NCBI GenBank assembly: GCA_946007445.1
Contig: CAMGAL010000001.1
Coordinates: forward strand, 1-31,714
DNA from: an uncultured Mediterranea sp.
GTDB taxonomy: Bacteria; Bacteroidota; Bacteroidia; Bacteroidales; Bacteroidaceae
Direction: 5' to 3'
Length of the DNA stretch: 31,714 nucleotides
Part shown: positions 17,064-24,385 of the stretch, piece by piece
Layout of the letters: every line of letters begins with the position of its first letter
Numbering within the stretch: the first letter of the stretch is position 1
The notes under the pieces: model-generated
The model's input: only the letters and a program-made list of their open reading frames with translations
Database searches by the model: none
What the model was told of the DNA's origin: nothing
Translations under genes and position numbers: made by a program

Positions 17064-17486
17064 ATGGCGAATACGATAGAACATCAAGGTATTGTGGAAA
17101 ACATAGCGGGGTCGCATGTGCAGGTGCGTATTGTGCAGACCTCCGCCTGTGCAACTTGCAGTATCAAAGGACATTGCACATCGGCAGACACCAAAGAGAA
17201 ACTCATTGATGTGGTGGTGGATGAGCAAGCAGCTTCCTATCGTCCGGGCGACAGCGTCCGGGTGGTAGGAAGTGTTTCTATGGGTATGCAGGCAGTGGCG
17301 CTGGCCTTTGTGGCTCCGCTGTTGCTGCTCATGGCCTCCCTGTTTGCCGGCGTGGCGCTTGGCTTGCACGAGGCGGCTGCCATCGGCTGTTCCCTGCTGC
17401 TGGTGGCCGGTTACTATTTCGTCGTCTGGCTCTGTCGGGCCAAGGTCGGCAAGCGATTCACTTTTTCCATCTTGCCGGCCGCATAG
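17064..17486 (+). CDS. rseC: RseC/MucC family protein, first gene of the rnf operon
   Basis: A 140-residue protein of the RseC/MucC family, associated in other bacteria with the reducing system for SoxR and with Rnf complexes. The N-terminal cytoplasmic part carries a cysteine cluster ACATCSIKGHC (Cys29, Cys32, Cys38), which may hold a metal or take part in redox change. A second block, PGDSVRVVGSVSMGMQA, precedes two membrane helices at about residues 75-120. In Bacteroidetes rseC commonly precedes rnfB, as here, 57 bases upstream. Its molecular role in this group is unproved; assembly or maintenance of the Rnf complex is the best guess. Confidence 0.85.
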   Translation: MANTIEHQGIVENIAGSHVQVRIVQTSACATCSIKGHCTSADTKEKLIDVVVDEQAASYRPGDSVRVVGSVSMGMQAVALAFVAPLLLLMASLFAGVALGLHEAAAIGCSLLLVAGYYFVVWLCRAKVGKRFTFSILPAA

Positions 17487-17543
17487 CGGGCAGGGTGTTT
17501 CATTGAATTTTAATCATAACAATAATCAATAAATAACAAATCT

Positions 17544-18437
17544 ATGAATGTAATTCTGATTGCAGTGATTTCGTTGGGAGCCATAGCCTTGGTCTTGGCG
17601 GCCATCCTCTACGTCGCTTCCAAGAAATTCGCCGTGTATGAAGATCCCCGCATTGCGCAGGTGGCAGCCGTGTTGCCTCAGGCCAATTGCGGTGGTTGTG
17701 GTTTTCCGGGATGTAGCGGATTTGCCGATGCTTGCGTCAAGGCTGGTTCGCTCGAAGGCAAGCTCTGTCCGGTGGGTGGTCAACCCGTCATGGCCAAGGT
17801 AGCCGATATCCTGGGGTTGGCTGCCGAGGCTTCCGAGCCCAAGGTGGCCGTAGTGAGATGTAACGGCACTTGCGCCAACCGTCCGCGTACCAACCAGTAC
17901 GACGGTGCCCGCAGTTGTGCCATTGCCGCTTCGCTCTATGGTGGCGAGACCGGTTGCAGCTTTGGCTGTCTGGGTTGTGGCGACTGCGTGGCCGCTTGTA
18001 AGTTCGACGCCATCCGCATGAATGCCGAAACGGGCATTCCCGAGGTGGACGAGTCGAAGTGTACCGCCTGTGGTGCTTGCGCCAAGGCTTGTCCGAAGGG
18101 CATCATCGAGATTCGTCTGGCCGGCAAGAAGAGCCGTCGCGTCTATGTGCAGTGCGTCAACAAGGACAAGGGTGCTGTGGCCCGCAAGGCCTGCAGCGTG
18201 GCATGTATCGGCTGCGGCAAGTGCGTGAAGACCTGTCCGTTTGAAGCTATCACGCTGGAGAACAACCTGGCCTACATCGACTACAACAAGTGTAAGTCGT
18301 GCCGCAAGTGCGAAGAGGCTTGTCCGCAGGGCTCTATCATTGCCTTGAACTTCCCTCCGCGTAAGCCCAAGACCGAAGAGGCTGCCCCCGCAGCACCTGC
18401 TCCCAAGGCCGCAGAAGCTCCCAAAGCCCAAGCCTGA
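17544..18437 (+). CDS. rnfB: Rnf complex iron-sulfur subunit RnfB
   Basis: A 297-residue subunit of the ion-translocating ferredoxin:NAD+ oxidoreductase; it receives electrons from reduced ferredoxin. Residues 1-25 form one membrane helix. Cys49, Cys52 and Cys57 in NCGGCGFPGC, with Cys75 in LCPVGG, form the N-terminal [4Fe-4S] site. Four ferredoxin-type Cys blocks follow: CLGCGDCVAAC, CTACGACAKACP, CIGCGKCVKTCP and CKSCRKCEEACP. The C-terminus is an Ala/Pro/Lys-rich tail of about 20 residues, probably disordered. rnfC starts 45 bases later. The Cys count supports at least five clusters, in line with RnfB of anaerobes. Confidence 0.95.
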   Translation: MNVILIAVISLGAIALVLAAILYVASKKFAVYEDPRIAQVAAVLPQANCGGCGFPGCSGFADACVKAGSLEGKLCPVGGQPVMAKVADILGLAAEASEPKVAVVRCNGTCANRPRTNQYDGARSCAIAASLYGGETGCSFGCLGCGDCVAACKFDAIRMNAETGIPEVDESKCTACGACAKACPKGIIEIRLAGKKSRRVYVQCVNKDKGAVARKACSVACIGCGKCVKTCPFEAITLENNLAYIDYNKCKSCRKCEEACPQGSIIALNFPPRKPKTEEAAPAAPAPKAAEAPKAQA

Positions 18438-18482
18438 TAATCAGATAAGCATAAAAAGAAACGACTAAAAATACAGAACTGT

Positions 18483-19820
18483 ATGTTGAAGACATTTTCA
18501 ATCGGTGGAGTTCATCCACACGAAAATAAACTTTCAGCACACCAACCCATCGTCAAGGCAGAGATACCGGCCAAGGCCGTCATCCTGCTGGGGCAGCACA
18601 TCGGTGCGCCCGCCAAGCCGATTGTGGCCAAAGGTGATGTCGTGAAAGTAGGTACCAAGATTGCCGAGCCCGGCGGTTTCGTATCGGCAGCCATCCACTC
18701 GTCTGTCAGCGGTAAGGTGGCCAAGATAGACTCCATCATCGATGCCAGCGGCTATGCGAAGCCGGCCATCTTCATTGATGTGGAGGGCGACGAGTGGGAA
18801 GAGAGCATCGACCGCTCGGAGACCCTCGTGAAGGAGTGCAATCTCTCACCCGAGGAAATAGTGAAGAAGATAGCCGATGCCGGTATCGTAGGTATGGGTG
18901 GTGCCTGCTTCCCCACGCAGGTGAAGCTGTGTCCGCCCCCTGCCTTCAAGGCCGAGTGCGTCATCATCAATGCCGTCGAGTGCGAACCCTACTTGACAGC
19001 CGACCACCAGCTGATGCTGGAGCACGCCGAAGAGGTCATGGTGGGTGTATCCATCCTGATGAAGGCGGTGAAGGTCAACAAGGCTTTCATCGGCATCGAG
19101 AACAACAAGCCCGATGCCATCGAGCTGATGACCAAGGTGGCCTCTGCCTATGCGGGCATTGAGGTGGTACCCCTGAAGGTGAAGTACCCGCAGGGCGGTG
19201 AGAAGCAGCTCATCGATGCCATCACCAAGCGTCAGGTGGCCAGCGGTGCCCTGCCTATCTCGACCGGTGCCGTGGTGCAGAATGTAGGTACGGCATTTGC
19301 CGTCTATCAGGCTGTGCAGAAGAACAAGCCGCTGTTCGAGCGCGTCATCACCGTGACCGGCAAGTCGCTCAAGAAGCCCTCCAACTTCCTGGCCCGTATC
19401 GGTACGCCCATGCAGCAGCTTATCGATGCTTGCGGCGGTCTGCCCGAAGATACCGGCAAGGTGATTGGCGGCGGCCCGATGATGGGTAAGGCACTGGTCA
19501 ATACCGACGTGCCCACCGCAAAGGGTAGCTCAGGCATCCTGATTATGAACAACAAGGAGGCCAAGCGTGGCGAAATCCAGCCTTGCATCCGTTGCGCCAA
19601 GTGCGTGGGTGCATGTCCCATGGGATTGGAGCCCTACCTGCTCTCTGCCCTGTCGGAGAACGGCGATTTCGAGAGAATGGAAAAAGAAAGAATTATGGAT
19701 TGCATCGAATGTGGCTCGTGTCAGTTCACTTGCCCGGCCAACCGTCCGCTGCTCGACTACTGCCGTCTGGGCAAGGGTAAGGTGGGCGCGATGATTCGTG
19801 CACGTCAAGCTAAAAAATAA
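18483..19820 (+). CDS. rnfC: Rnf complex NADH/FMN-binding subunit RnfC
   Basis: A 445-residue peripheral subunit that carries the FMN and NAD(H) site and exchanges electrons with NAD+. The sequence opens with the RnfC block FSIGGVHPHENK at 5-16, then a Gly-rich flavin/NAD region GMGGACFPTQVK near 138-149. It has two C-terminal [4Fe-4S] motifs: CIRCAKCVGACP from Cys368 and CIECGSCQFTCP from Cys407. Length is near the short form of anaerobes (about 440) and lacks the long C-terminal repeats of E. coli RsxC. rnfD begins six bases after its stop codon. Confidence 0.96.
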   Translation: MLKTFSIGGVHPHENKLSAHQPIVKAEIPAKAVILLGQHIGAPAKPIVAKGDVVKVGTKIAEPGGFVSAAIHSSVSGKVAKIDSIIDASGYAKPAIFIDVEGDEWEESIDRSETLVKECNLSPEEIVKKIADAGIVGMGGACFPTQVKLCPPPAFKAECVIINAVECEPYLTADHQLMLEHAEEVMVGVSILMKAVKVNKAFIGIENNKPDAIELMTKVASAYAGIEVVPLKVKYPQGGEKQLIDAITKRQVASGALPISTGAVVQNVGTAFAVYQAVQKNKPLFERVITVTGKSLKKPSNFLARIGTPMQQLIDACGGLPEDTGKVIGGGPMMGKALVNTDVPTAKGSSGILIMNNKEAKRGEIQPCIRCAKCVGACPMGLEPYLLSALSENGDFERMEKERIMDCIECGSCQFTCPANRPLLDYCRLGKGKVGAMIRARQAKK

Positions 19821-19826
19821 CGCACT

Positions 19827-20819
19827 ATGAATAAACTTATCGTATCTCTTTCGCCCCATGTCCATGGTGGTGACAGTGTGAAGAAGAATATGTATGGCGT
19901 GCTCATCGCGTTGCTGCCTGCATTCCTGGTGTCACTCTGTTTCTTCGGACTGGGTGCGCTGATTGTCACGGCTACCTCCGTGCTGGCCTGCCTGTTCTTT
20001 GAATGGGCCATTGGCAAATTCATCATGAAGAAACCCACCACCACCCTCTGCGATGGCTCGGCTGCCATTACCGGCGTGCTGCTGGCCTTCAACCTGCCCT
20101 CCAACCTGCCCATTTGGATTATCATCCTTGGCGCCCTGTTTGCCATCGGAGTGGGCAAGATGTCGTTCGGTGGTCTGGGTTGCAATCCCTTCAACCCCGC
20201 CTTGGCAGGCCGTGTGTTCCTGCTGCTCTCGTTCCCCGTGCAGATGACCACCTGGCCTGAGGTCGGTCAGCTCACTGCCTATGCCGATGCCACCACCGGT
20301 GCCACTCCGCTGGGCATCATGAAGGGCGTCATCAACGGTGCTCCGGGTGCTTCGCTCGACCAGCTGCCCGATGCCTTCAGCCTGCTGATTGGTCAGAACA
20401 GCGGTTGCTTGGGCGAGGTCAGCGCCTTGGCCCTGTTGCTGGGTCTGGCCTTCATGCTGTGGAAGAAGATCATCACTTGGCATATCCCTGTATCCATCCT
20501 GGCTACGGTGTTCGTTTTCGCCGGTATCATGCATCTGGTCAATCCCGCTCTGTATGCCTCACCGCTGACGCATCTGCTGGCCGGTGGTCTGATGCTGGGT
20601 GCCATCTTTATGGCTACCGACTATGTCACCTCGCCCATGAGCCACAAGGGCATGTTGATATATGGTGTCTGCATCGGACTGCTGACGGTTATCATCCGTC
20701 TGTTTGGTGCTTATCCCGAAGGTATGTCTTTCGCCATTCTGATTATGAATGCCTTCACTCCGCTGATTAACACTTACGTGAAACCTAAACGCTTTGGGGA
20801 GGTAGCAAAGAAGAAATGA
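19827..20819 (+). CDS. rnfD: Rnf complex membrane subunit RnfD (covalent FMN)
   Basis: A 330-residue integral membrane subunit with about ten helices. The FMN attachment motif D-x-x-T-G-A-T is present as Asp154 to Thr160 in DATTGAT, so Thr160 should carry phosphodiester-linked FMN. The block CDGSAAITGVLLAFNLPSNL near 75-94 and FNPALAGRVFLL near 122-133 are standard for the NqrB/RnfD family. Its last four bases overlap the start of rnfG (ATGA), which suggests translational coupling. Confidence 0.96.
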   Translation: MNKLIVSLSPHVHGGDSVKKNMYGVLIALLPAFLVSLCFFGLGALIVTATSVLACLFFEWAIGKFIMKKPTTTLCDGSAAITGVLLAFNLPSNLPIWIIILGALFAIGVGKMSFGGLGCNPFNPALAGRVFLLLSFPVQMTTWPEVGQLTAYADATTGATPLGIMKGVINGAPGASLDQLPDAFSLLIGQNSGCLGEVSALALLLGLAFMLWKKIITWHIPVSILATVFVFAGIMHLVNPALYASPLTHLLAGGLMLGAIFMATDYVTSPMSHKGMLIYGVCIGLLTVIIRLFGAYPEGMSFAILIMNAFTPLINTYVKPKRFGEVAKKK

Positions 20820-21448
20820 AAAAGTTAGAATCATCTTTGAAGAATATGCTGTTGGTGCTGACCGGCATCACAGCTGTGTGTGTAGCGCTGCTGGCGTATG
20901 TCAATGAGCTGACCAAAGAGCCCATTGCACAGGCTAATGCCAAGACATTGAGCGATGCTGTAAGCGCAGTGGTTCCCGGCTTCGACAACAATCCGATTGC
21001 CGAGAAACAGGTACAGGTGGTCAACGGTGTGGAGTATGCAGTTTATACCACCAAGAAGGGTGAAGAACTGATTGGTGCCGCTGTAGAGGCTGCCACGATG
21101 GGCTTCGGCGGCGAGCTGAAGGTGCTGGTGGGCTTCGATGCCCAGGGCAACATCAACGACTACTCGGTGCTGGCTCATGCGGAGACTCCCGGACTGGGCT
21201 CCAAGTCGGCCGACTGGTTTAAGAAAGGTGCCAAGGGCGACATCACCGGCATGAATCCCGGTCAGGCTCCGCTGAAGGTGAGCAAGGACGGTGGTCAGGT
21301 GGATGCCATCACGGCTTCTACCATCACTTCGCGTGCCTTCCTGGCTGCGGTGAATGCGGCCTACGCTGCCTTTGCCGGACAGAGCACTGCCGACGGTGCC
21401 TCCAGTGCTTCGCAAACGAATGTTGAACCTGCAGACTCTGCAAACTAA
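20816..21448 (+). CDS. rnfG: Rnf complex FMN-binding subunit RnfG
   Basis: A 210-residue subunit with one N-terminal membrane anchor (residues 10-28) and a periplasmic FMN-binding domain. The flavinylation site is Asp163 to Thr169, DAITAST: the usual D-x-x-S/T-G-A-T has Ala-Ser in place of Gly-Ala, but Asp, the first Thr and the acceptor Thr169 are kept. A typical upstream block, AETPGLGSK, lies at 122-130. The last 20 residues (GQSTADGASSASQTNVEPAD) are a low-complexity Ser/Ala tail. It is followed by rnfE after 17 bases. An ApbE flavin transferase needed for the attachment is not in the window. Confidence 0.95.
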   Translation: MKKLESSLKNMLLVLTGITAVCVALLAYVNELTKEPIAQANAKTLSDAVSAVVPGFDNNPIAEKQVQVVNGVEYAVYTTKKGEELIGAAVEAATMGFGGELKVLVGFDAQGNINDYSVLAHAETPGLGSKSADWFKKGAKGDITGMNPGQAPLKVSKDGGQVDAITASTITSRAFLAAVNAAYAAFAGQSTADGASSASQTNVEPADSAN

Positions 21449-21465
21449 GAAAGGAGAGGAAGATT

Positions 21466-22050
21466 ATGAATAACCTGAAAGTGATGATGAATGGTATCAT
21501 CAAAGAAAATCCTACATTTGTGCTCCTGCTGGGTATGTGTCCTACGCTGGGTACCACCTCTTCTGCCATCAACGGCATGGGTATGGGTCTGGCCACCATG
21601 TTTGTGCTCATCTGCTCCAACGTGGTGATTTCTGCCATCAAGAACCTGATTCCCGACATGGTGCGCATTCCTTCGTTCATTGTGGTCATCGCCTCGTTTG
21701 TCACGGTGCTGCAGATGGTCATGCAGGCCTACGTGCCCAGTCTGTACGCTACGTTGGGTCTGTTCATCCCCCTGATTGTGGTGAACTGCATTGTGTTGGG
21801 TCGTGCCGAGGCTTTTGCTGCCAAGAATGGCCCTATCTCTTCTCTGTTCGATGGTCTGGGCATGGGCTTGGGCTTCACGCTGGGTCTCACCCTGCTGGGT
21901 GCCATGCGCGAGTTCCTGGGTACCGGCAAGATTTTCAACCTCACCCTGCTGCCCGAGGAGTACGGTATGCTGGTCTTTGTGCTGGCACCGGGCGCATTCA
22001 TTGCGCTGGGCTACCTCATTGCCTTGATTAACAGCTTGAAGAAGGCTTGA
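21466..22050 (+). CDS. rnfE: Rnf complex membrane subunit RnfE
   Basis: A 194-residue, six-helix membrane subunit, homologous to NqrD. It starts with the family block GIIKENPTFVLLLGMCPTLG at about 10-29, whose Cys is one of the ligands of the intramembrane iron centre shared with RnfA. LVVNCIVLGRAEAFA-like text (IVVNCIVLGRAEAFA) lies near 104-118 and holds the second conserved Cys. It likely takes part in coupling electron flow to Na+ or H+ movement across the inner membrane. A purine-rich GAAAGGAGAGGAAG lies before the ATG. Confidence 0.95.
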   Translation: MNNLKVMMNGIIKENPTFVLLLGMCPTLGTTSSAINGMGMGLATMFVLICSNVVISAIKNLIPDMVRIPSFIVVIASFVTVLQMVMQAYVPSLYATLGLFIPLIVVNCIVLGRAEAFAAKNGPISSLFDGLGMGLGFTLGLTLLGAMREFLGTGKIFNLTLLPEEYGMLVFVLAPGAFIALGYLIALINSLKKA

Positions 22051-22076
22051 TTTGTGAACTTCAATACGTATAGATT

Positions 22077-22655
22077 ATGGAATATATACTGATATTTATC
22101 TCGGCAATCTTTGTCAACAACATCGTATTGTCACAGTTCTTGGGCATTTGCCCGTTCCTGGGTGTCTCCAAGAAGGTAGATACCGCCTTGGGCATGTCGG
22201 CAGCTGTTGCCTTCGTGCTGACCATTGCCACGATCGTGACCTTCCTGATTCAGAAGTTTGTGCTCGATGCGTTCGGCCTGGCCTACCTGCAGACCATCAC
22301 CTTCATCCTGGTCATTGCAGCCTTGGTACAGATGGTGGAGATTATCCTCAAGAAGGTGTCGCCTGCGCTCTATCAGGCACTGGGTGTCTTCCTGCCGCTC
22401 ATCACGACCAACTGCTGCATCCTGGGTGTGGCCATTCTGGTCATTCAGAAAGAGTATGACCTGCTCACCGGCGTGGTGTACGCCTTCTCTACGGCCATCG
22501 GCTTTGGTCTGGCACTGACCCTCTTTGCCGGCCTGCGCGAGCAGATGAGTCTGGTCAAGGTGCCCAAGGGAATGCAGGGCACTCCGATTGCCCTCATCAC
22601 CGCCGGCCTACTGGCTATGGCCTTCATGGGCTTCTCGGGTGTGGTGAAGATTTGA
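22077..22655 (+). CDS. rnfA: Rnf complex membrane subunit RnfA
   Basis: A 192-residue, six-helix subunit homologous to NqrE and paired with RnfE in an inverted membrane arrangement. Family blocks are NNIVLSQFLGICPFLGVSKK at 14-33 (with the iron-ligand Cys) and LITTNCCILGVAILV near 107-121. It closes the operon; a strong intrinsic terminator follows at 22678-22725. All six Rnf subunits are present and intact, so the complex should be functional. Confidence 0.96.
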   Translation: MEYILIFISAIFVNNIVLSQFLGICPFLGVSKKVDTALGMSAAVAFVLTIATIVTFLIQKFVLDAFGLAYLQTITFILVIAALVQMVEIILKKVSPALYQALGVFLPLITTNCCILGVAILVIQKEYDLLTGVVYAFSTAIGFGLALTLFAGLREQMSLVKVPKGMQGTPIALITAGLLAMAFMGFSGVVKI

Positions 22656-22677
22656 TGCTCACGCTTACATGATCATT

Positions 22678-22725
22678 CGGGAGGAGCGGTTTGCCTCGGC
22701 AAATCACTCCTCCCGATGTTTTTTC
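22678..22725 (+). terminator. Intrinsic terminator of the rnf operon
   Basis: CGGGAGGAG (22678-22686) pairs with CTCCTCCCG (22707-22715), and the stem continues inward through one mismatch with G-G-TTTGC against GCAAA-T-C around a short loop, followed by a TTTTTT run. It lies 22 bases after the rnfA stop codon. Confidence 0.88.
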
Positions 22726-22769
22726 AGAAAAAAAGTAGTTAACAACATGGAAATTTCATTTGAATGATG

Positions 22770-22777
22770 TATTTTTG
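22770..22777 (+). promoter_or_regulatory. -7 element for galE
   Basis: TATTTTTG fits TAnnTTTG exactly and lies 20 bases before the first galE ATG. The -33 position is only a partial match. It comes after the rnf terminator, so galE is likely transcribed on its own. Confidence 0.5.
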
Positions 22778-22797
22778 CACGCAAATAACCAAATGAC

Positions 22798-23838
22798 ATG
22801 TCCATGAAAGAAAGAATCTTAGTTACAGGAGGTACCGGCTACATTGGTTCACACACTGTAGTGGAACTTCAGAACGCAGGCTATGACGTGGTCATAGTCG
22901 ATAATTTGTCAAACAGCAATGCCAGCGTGGTTGACCAGATAGAGAAGGTGACCGGCATTCGTCCCGCTTTTGAAAAACTTGACTGTCTGGATTATGCAGG
23001 CATGGATGCCATGTTCGCCAAGTATGCAGGCATCAAGGCTGTCATCCATTTCGCTGCCAGCAAGGCCGTAGGTGAGTCGGTTCAGAAGCCGCTTCTTTAC
23101 TATCGCAACAACCTCGTTTCGCTCATCAATCTCTTGGAGCTGATGCCCAAGCATGGAGTGCAGGGCATTGTGTTCTCCTCTTCATGCACTGTTTATGGCC
23201 AGCCCGACGAGCTGCCCGTCACTGAAGCAGCTCCCATCAAGAAGGCTGAGTCGCCTTACGGCAACACGAAGCAGATCAACGAAGAGATTATCCGCGATAC
23301 CGTGACTTCGGGTTCACCCATTCAGGCCATCCTGCTGCGTTATTTCAACCCCATCGGTGCACATCCTACCGCTTTGATTGGCGAGTTGCCCAATGGAGTT
23401 CCCCAAAACTTGATTCCTTATCTGACCCAGACCGCCATCGGCATCCGTGAGAAGCTCAGCGTGTTTGGCGATGATTACAATACCCCCGACGGCTCTTGCA
23501 TCCGCGACTACATCAATGTGGTCGATTTGGCCAAGGCTCATGTGGTGGCTATCCGCCGCATCCTGGAGAAGAAGCAGGCAGAGCAGGTTGAGGTGTTCAA
23601 CATCGGTACGGGCCGCGGTCTCTCCGTGCTCGAACTGATTCATCTCTTCGAAGAGTCAACCGGCGTGAAGTTCAACTACCAGATTGTGGGTCGTCGTGCC
23701 GGTGACATCGAGCAGGTGTGGGCCAACCCCGAACGTGCCAACAAGGTGCTGGGCTGGAAGGCCGAAACCTCTATCGAAGACACGCTGCGTTCTGCCTGGA
23801 AGTGGCAGTTGAAGCTGCGTGAAGATGGTATTCAATAA
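22798..23838 (+). CDS. galE: UDP-glucose 4-epimerase
   Basis: A 346-residue cytoplasmic enzyme that interconverts UDP-glucose and UDP-galactose, used in galactose breakdown (Leloir pathway) and for surface glycans. RILVTGGTGYIGSH near residues 5-18 is the NAD-binding loop. The catalytic set is in SSSCTVYG (Ser) and SPYGNTKQ (Tyr-x3-Lys). LRYFNPIGAH and DGSCIRDYINVVDL are diagnostic of GalE as against other extended SDR enzymes. There are two candidate starts six bases apart (22798 and 22804); MKERILVTGG from 22804 would be the more usual N-terminus. The gene has its own -7 element and follows the rnf terminator. Confidence 0.94.
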   Translation: MSMKERILVTGGTGYIGSHTVVELQNAGYDVVIVDNLSNSNASVVDQIEKVTGIRPAFEKLDCLDYAGMDAMFAKYAGIKAVIHFAASKAVGESVQKPLLYYRNNLVSLINLLELMPKHGVQGIVFSSSCTVYGQPDELPVTEAAPIKKAESPYGNTKQINEEIIRDTVTSGSPIQAILLRYFNPIGAHPTALIGELPNGVPQNLIPYLTQTAIGIREKLSVFGDDYNTPDGSCIRDYINVVDLAKAHVVAIRRILEKKQAEQVEVFNIGTGRGLSVLELIHLFEESTGVKFNYQIVGRRAGDIEQVWANPERANKVLGWKAETSIEDTLRSAWKWQLKLREDGIQ

Positions 23839-23979
23839 ACCAATTAGTATTATTATAGATTTCTTTTGATAAACGGGAAGTTCGTATGTGAATATAGATT
23901 TCCTGCCACCTATGTCCCTAACATAGGACAAAAGATGCATAGTAGTTTTGTCGTGTTTTATTTTGTGTTTGTGTTGTGG

Positions 23980-24010
23980 ATAGGCGCTATCGCGAGATAG
24001 CGCCTATTTT
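23980..24010 (+). terminator. Intrinsic terminator downstream of galE
   Basis: ATAGGCGCTATC (23980-23991) and GATAGCGCCTAT (23996-24007) form a perfect 12-bp stem with loop GCGA, followed by TTT and further AT-rich sequence. It lies 142 bases after the galE stop codon, which is unusually far, so it may instead close a separate short transcript. Confidence 0.82.
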
Positions 24011-24062
24011 AATTCTAATAAGAGGGTCAGTCAGAAAAGTCGGATAGATGACTTAAGGACAT

Positions 24063-24087
24063 AAAAAAAGGAGTACCGCTGTACTCC
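24063..24087 (-). terminator. Intrinsic terminator of a minus-strand small RNA
   Basis: Read on the minus strand, GGAGTAC and GTACTCC form a perfect 7-bp stem with loop AGCG, followed directly by seven T (24069-24063). ald has its own terminator about 230 bases earlier in the reading direction, so this one should serve a different transcript. Confidence 0.8.
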
Positions 24088-24126
24088 AACCTTTGTTAAC
24101 CTTAAATCTAATACTATGAAAAACAC
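24063..24126 (-). ncRNA. Predicted small RNA of about 64 nt, promoter-to-terminator unit
   Basis: A compact minus-strand unit with a near-ideal promoter 5 bases upstream and an intrinsic terminator at its 3' end. The body between them is AT-rich and unstructured (it reads TTTTTCATAGTATTAG, then ATTTAAGGTTAACAAAGGTTGG) before the terminator stem. No plausible protein is encoded: an ATG at 24128-24126 would give only a four-codon peptide and may lie outside the transcript. The layout resembles the published 'Bacteroidales-1' RNA motif, which is also defined by a Bacteroidetes promoter at one end and a terminator at the other, but I cannot confirm membership. Function unknown. Confidence 0.62.
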
Positions 24127-24130
24127 ATTG

Positions 24131-24161
24131 CAAAGGTACGAACTTTGGGGAAACCTGCAAA
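24131..24161 (-). promoter_or_regulatory. Promoter of the predicted minus-strand small RNA
   Basis: On the minus strand TTTG (24161-24158), exactly 19 bases, TACCTTTG (24138-24131): a complete match to the Bacteroidetes primary promoter, and the best in the window. GGGAAA (24148-24153) and TTTCCC (24162-24167) form an inverted repeat around the -33 box and could be an operator. Confidence 0.78.
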
Positions 24162-24257
24162 TTTCCCAAGGAAAAAAGTATGTTTAATAACATTGTTTTC
24201 CCCATTGAAAGGGTCGTTAACTAAATCGGCAGACTATTTATACCTTCAACGGCTTAC

Positions 24258-24313
24258 GAAGACGTCTTCATCGGCCCACGAAGATACCTTCATGGGCCGA
24301 TGAAGGTATCTTC
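24258..24313. repeat. Tandem palindromic repeat, 22-base period
   Basis: Unit 1 starts at 24258 and unit 2 at 24280, each 22 bases long; unit 3 starts at 24302 and is cut after 12 bases by the poly-A of the ald terminator. Each begins GAAG-N4-CTTC, itself a short palindrome, followed in units 1 and 2 by a GGCC-containing linker. Part of a further unit (TACCTTCAACGGC) is visible just before. Two long alternative hairpins can form: GAAGATACCTTCAT (24280-24293) with ATGAAGGTATCTTC (24300-24313), and TTCATCGGCCCA (24267-24278) with TGGGCCGATGAA (24293-24304). They share bases and cannot coexist. Confidence 0.75.
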
Positions 24314-24345
24314 AAAAAAAGAGGATGTGTCGATGACACATCCTC
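24314..24345 (-). terminator. Intrinsic terminator of ald
   Basis: On the minus strand GAGGATGTGTC and GACACATCCTC (24345-24321) form a perfect 11-bp stem with a three-base loop, followed by seven T (24320-24314). It lies 40 bases after the ald stop codon. Confidence 0.9.
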
Positions 24346-24385
24346 CTATGTGAATGAGACGCGATGTCGCTTGGATGAAGTGACA

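Larger units (their letters stand above)
23839..24385. other. Structured gene-free region between galE and ald
   Basis: The only stretch longer than 300 bases without a protein gene; no ORF in it looks coding. From left to right it holds a small palindrome (23909-23927), a possible -7 element (23943-23950), a strong plus-strand terminator (23980-24010), a minus-strand small-RNA unit (terminator 24063-24087, body to about 24126, promoter 24131-24161), a palindromic repeat with a 22-base period (24258-24313), and the minus-strand terminator of ald (24314-24345). Each is listed separately. Nothing is seen in 24011-24062 or 24168-24240. Confidence 0.7.

Noticed and set aside
24126..24128. ATG of a four-codon peptide at the 5' end of the predicted small RNA
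   Set aside because: It lies at or before the expected transcription start and such a short frame is expected by chance.
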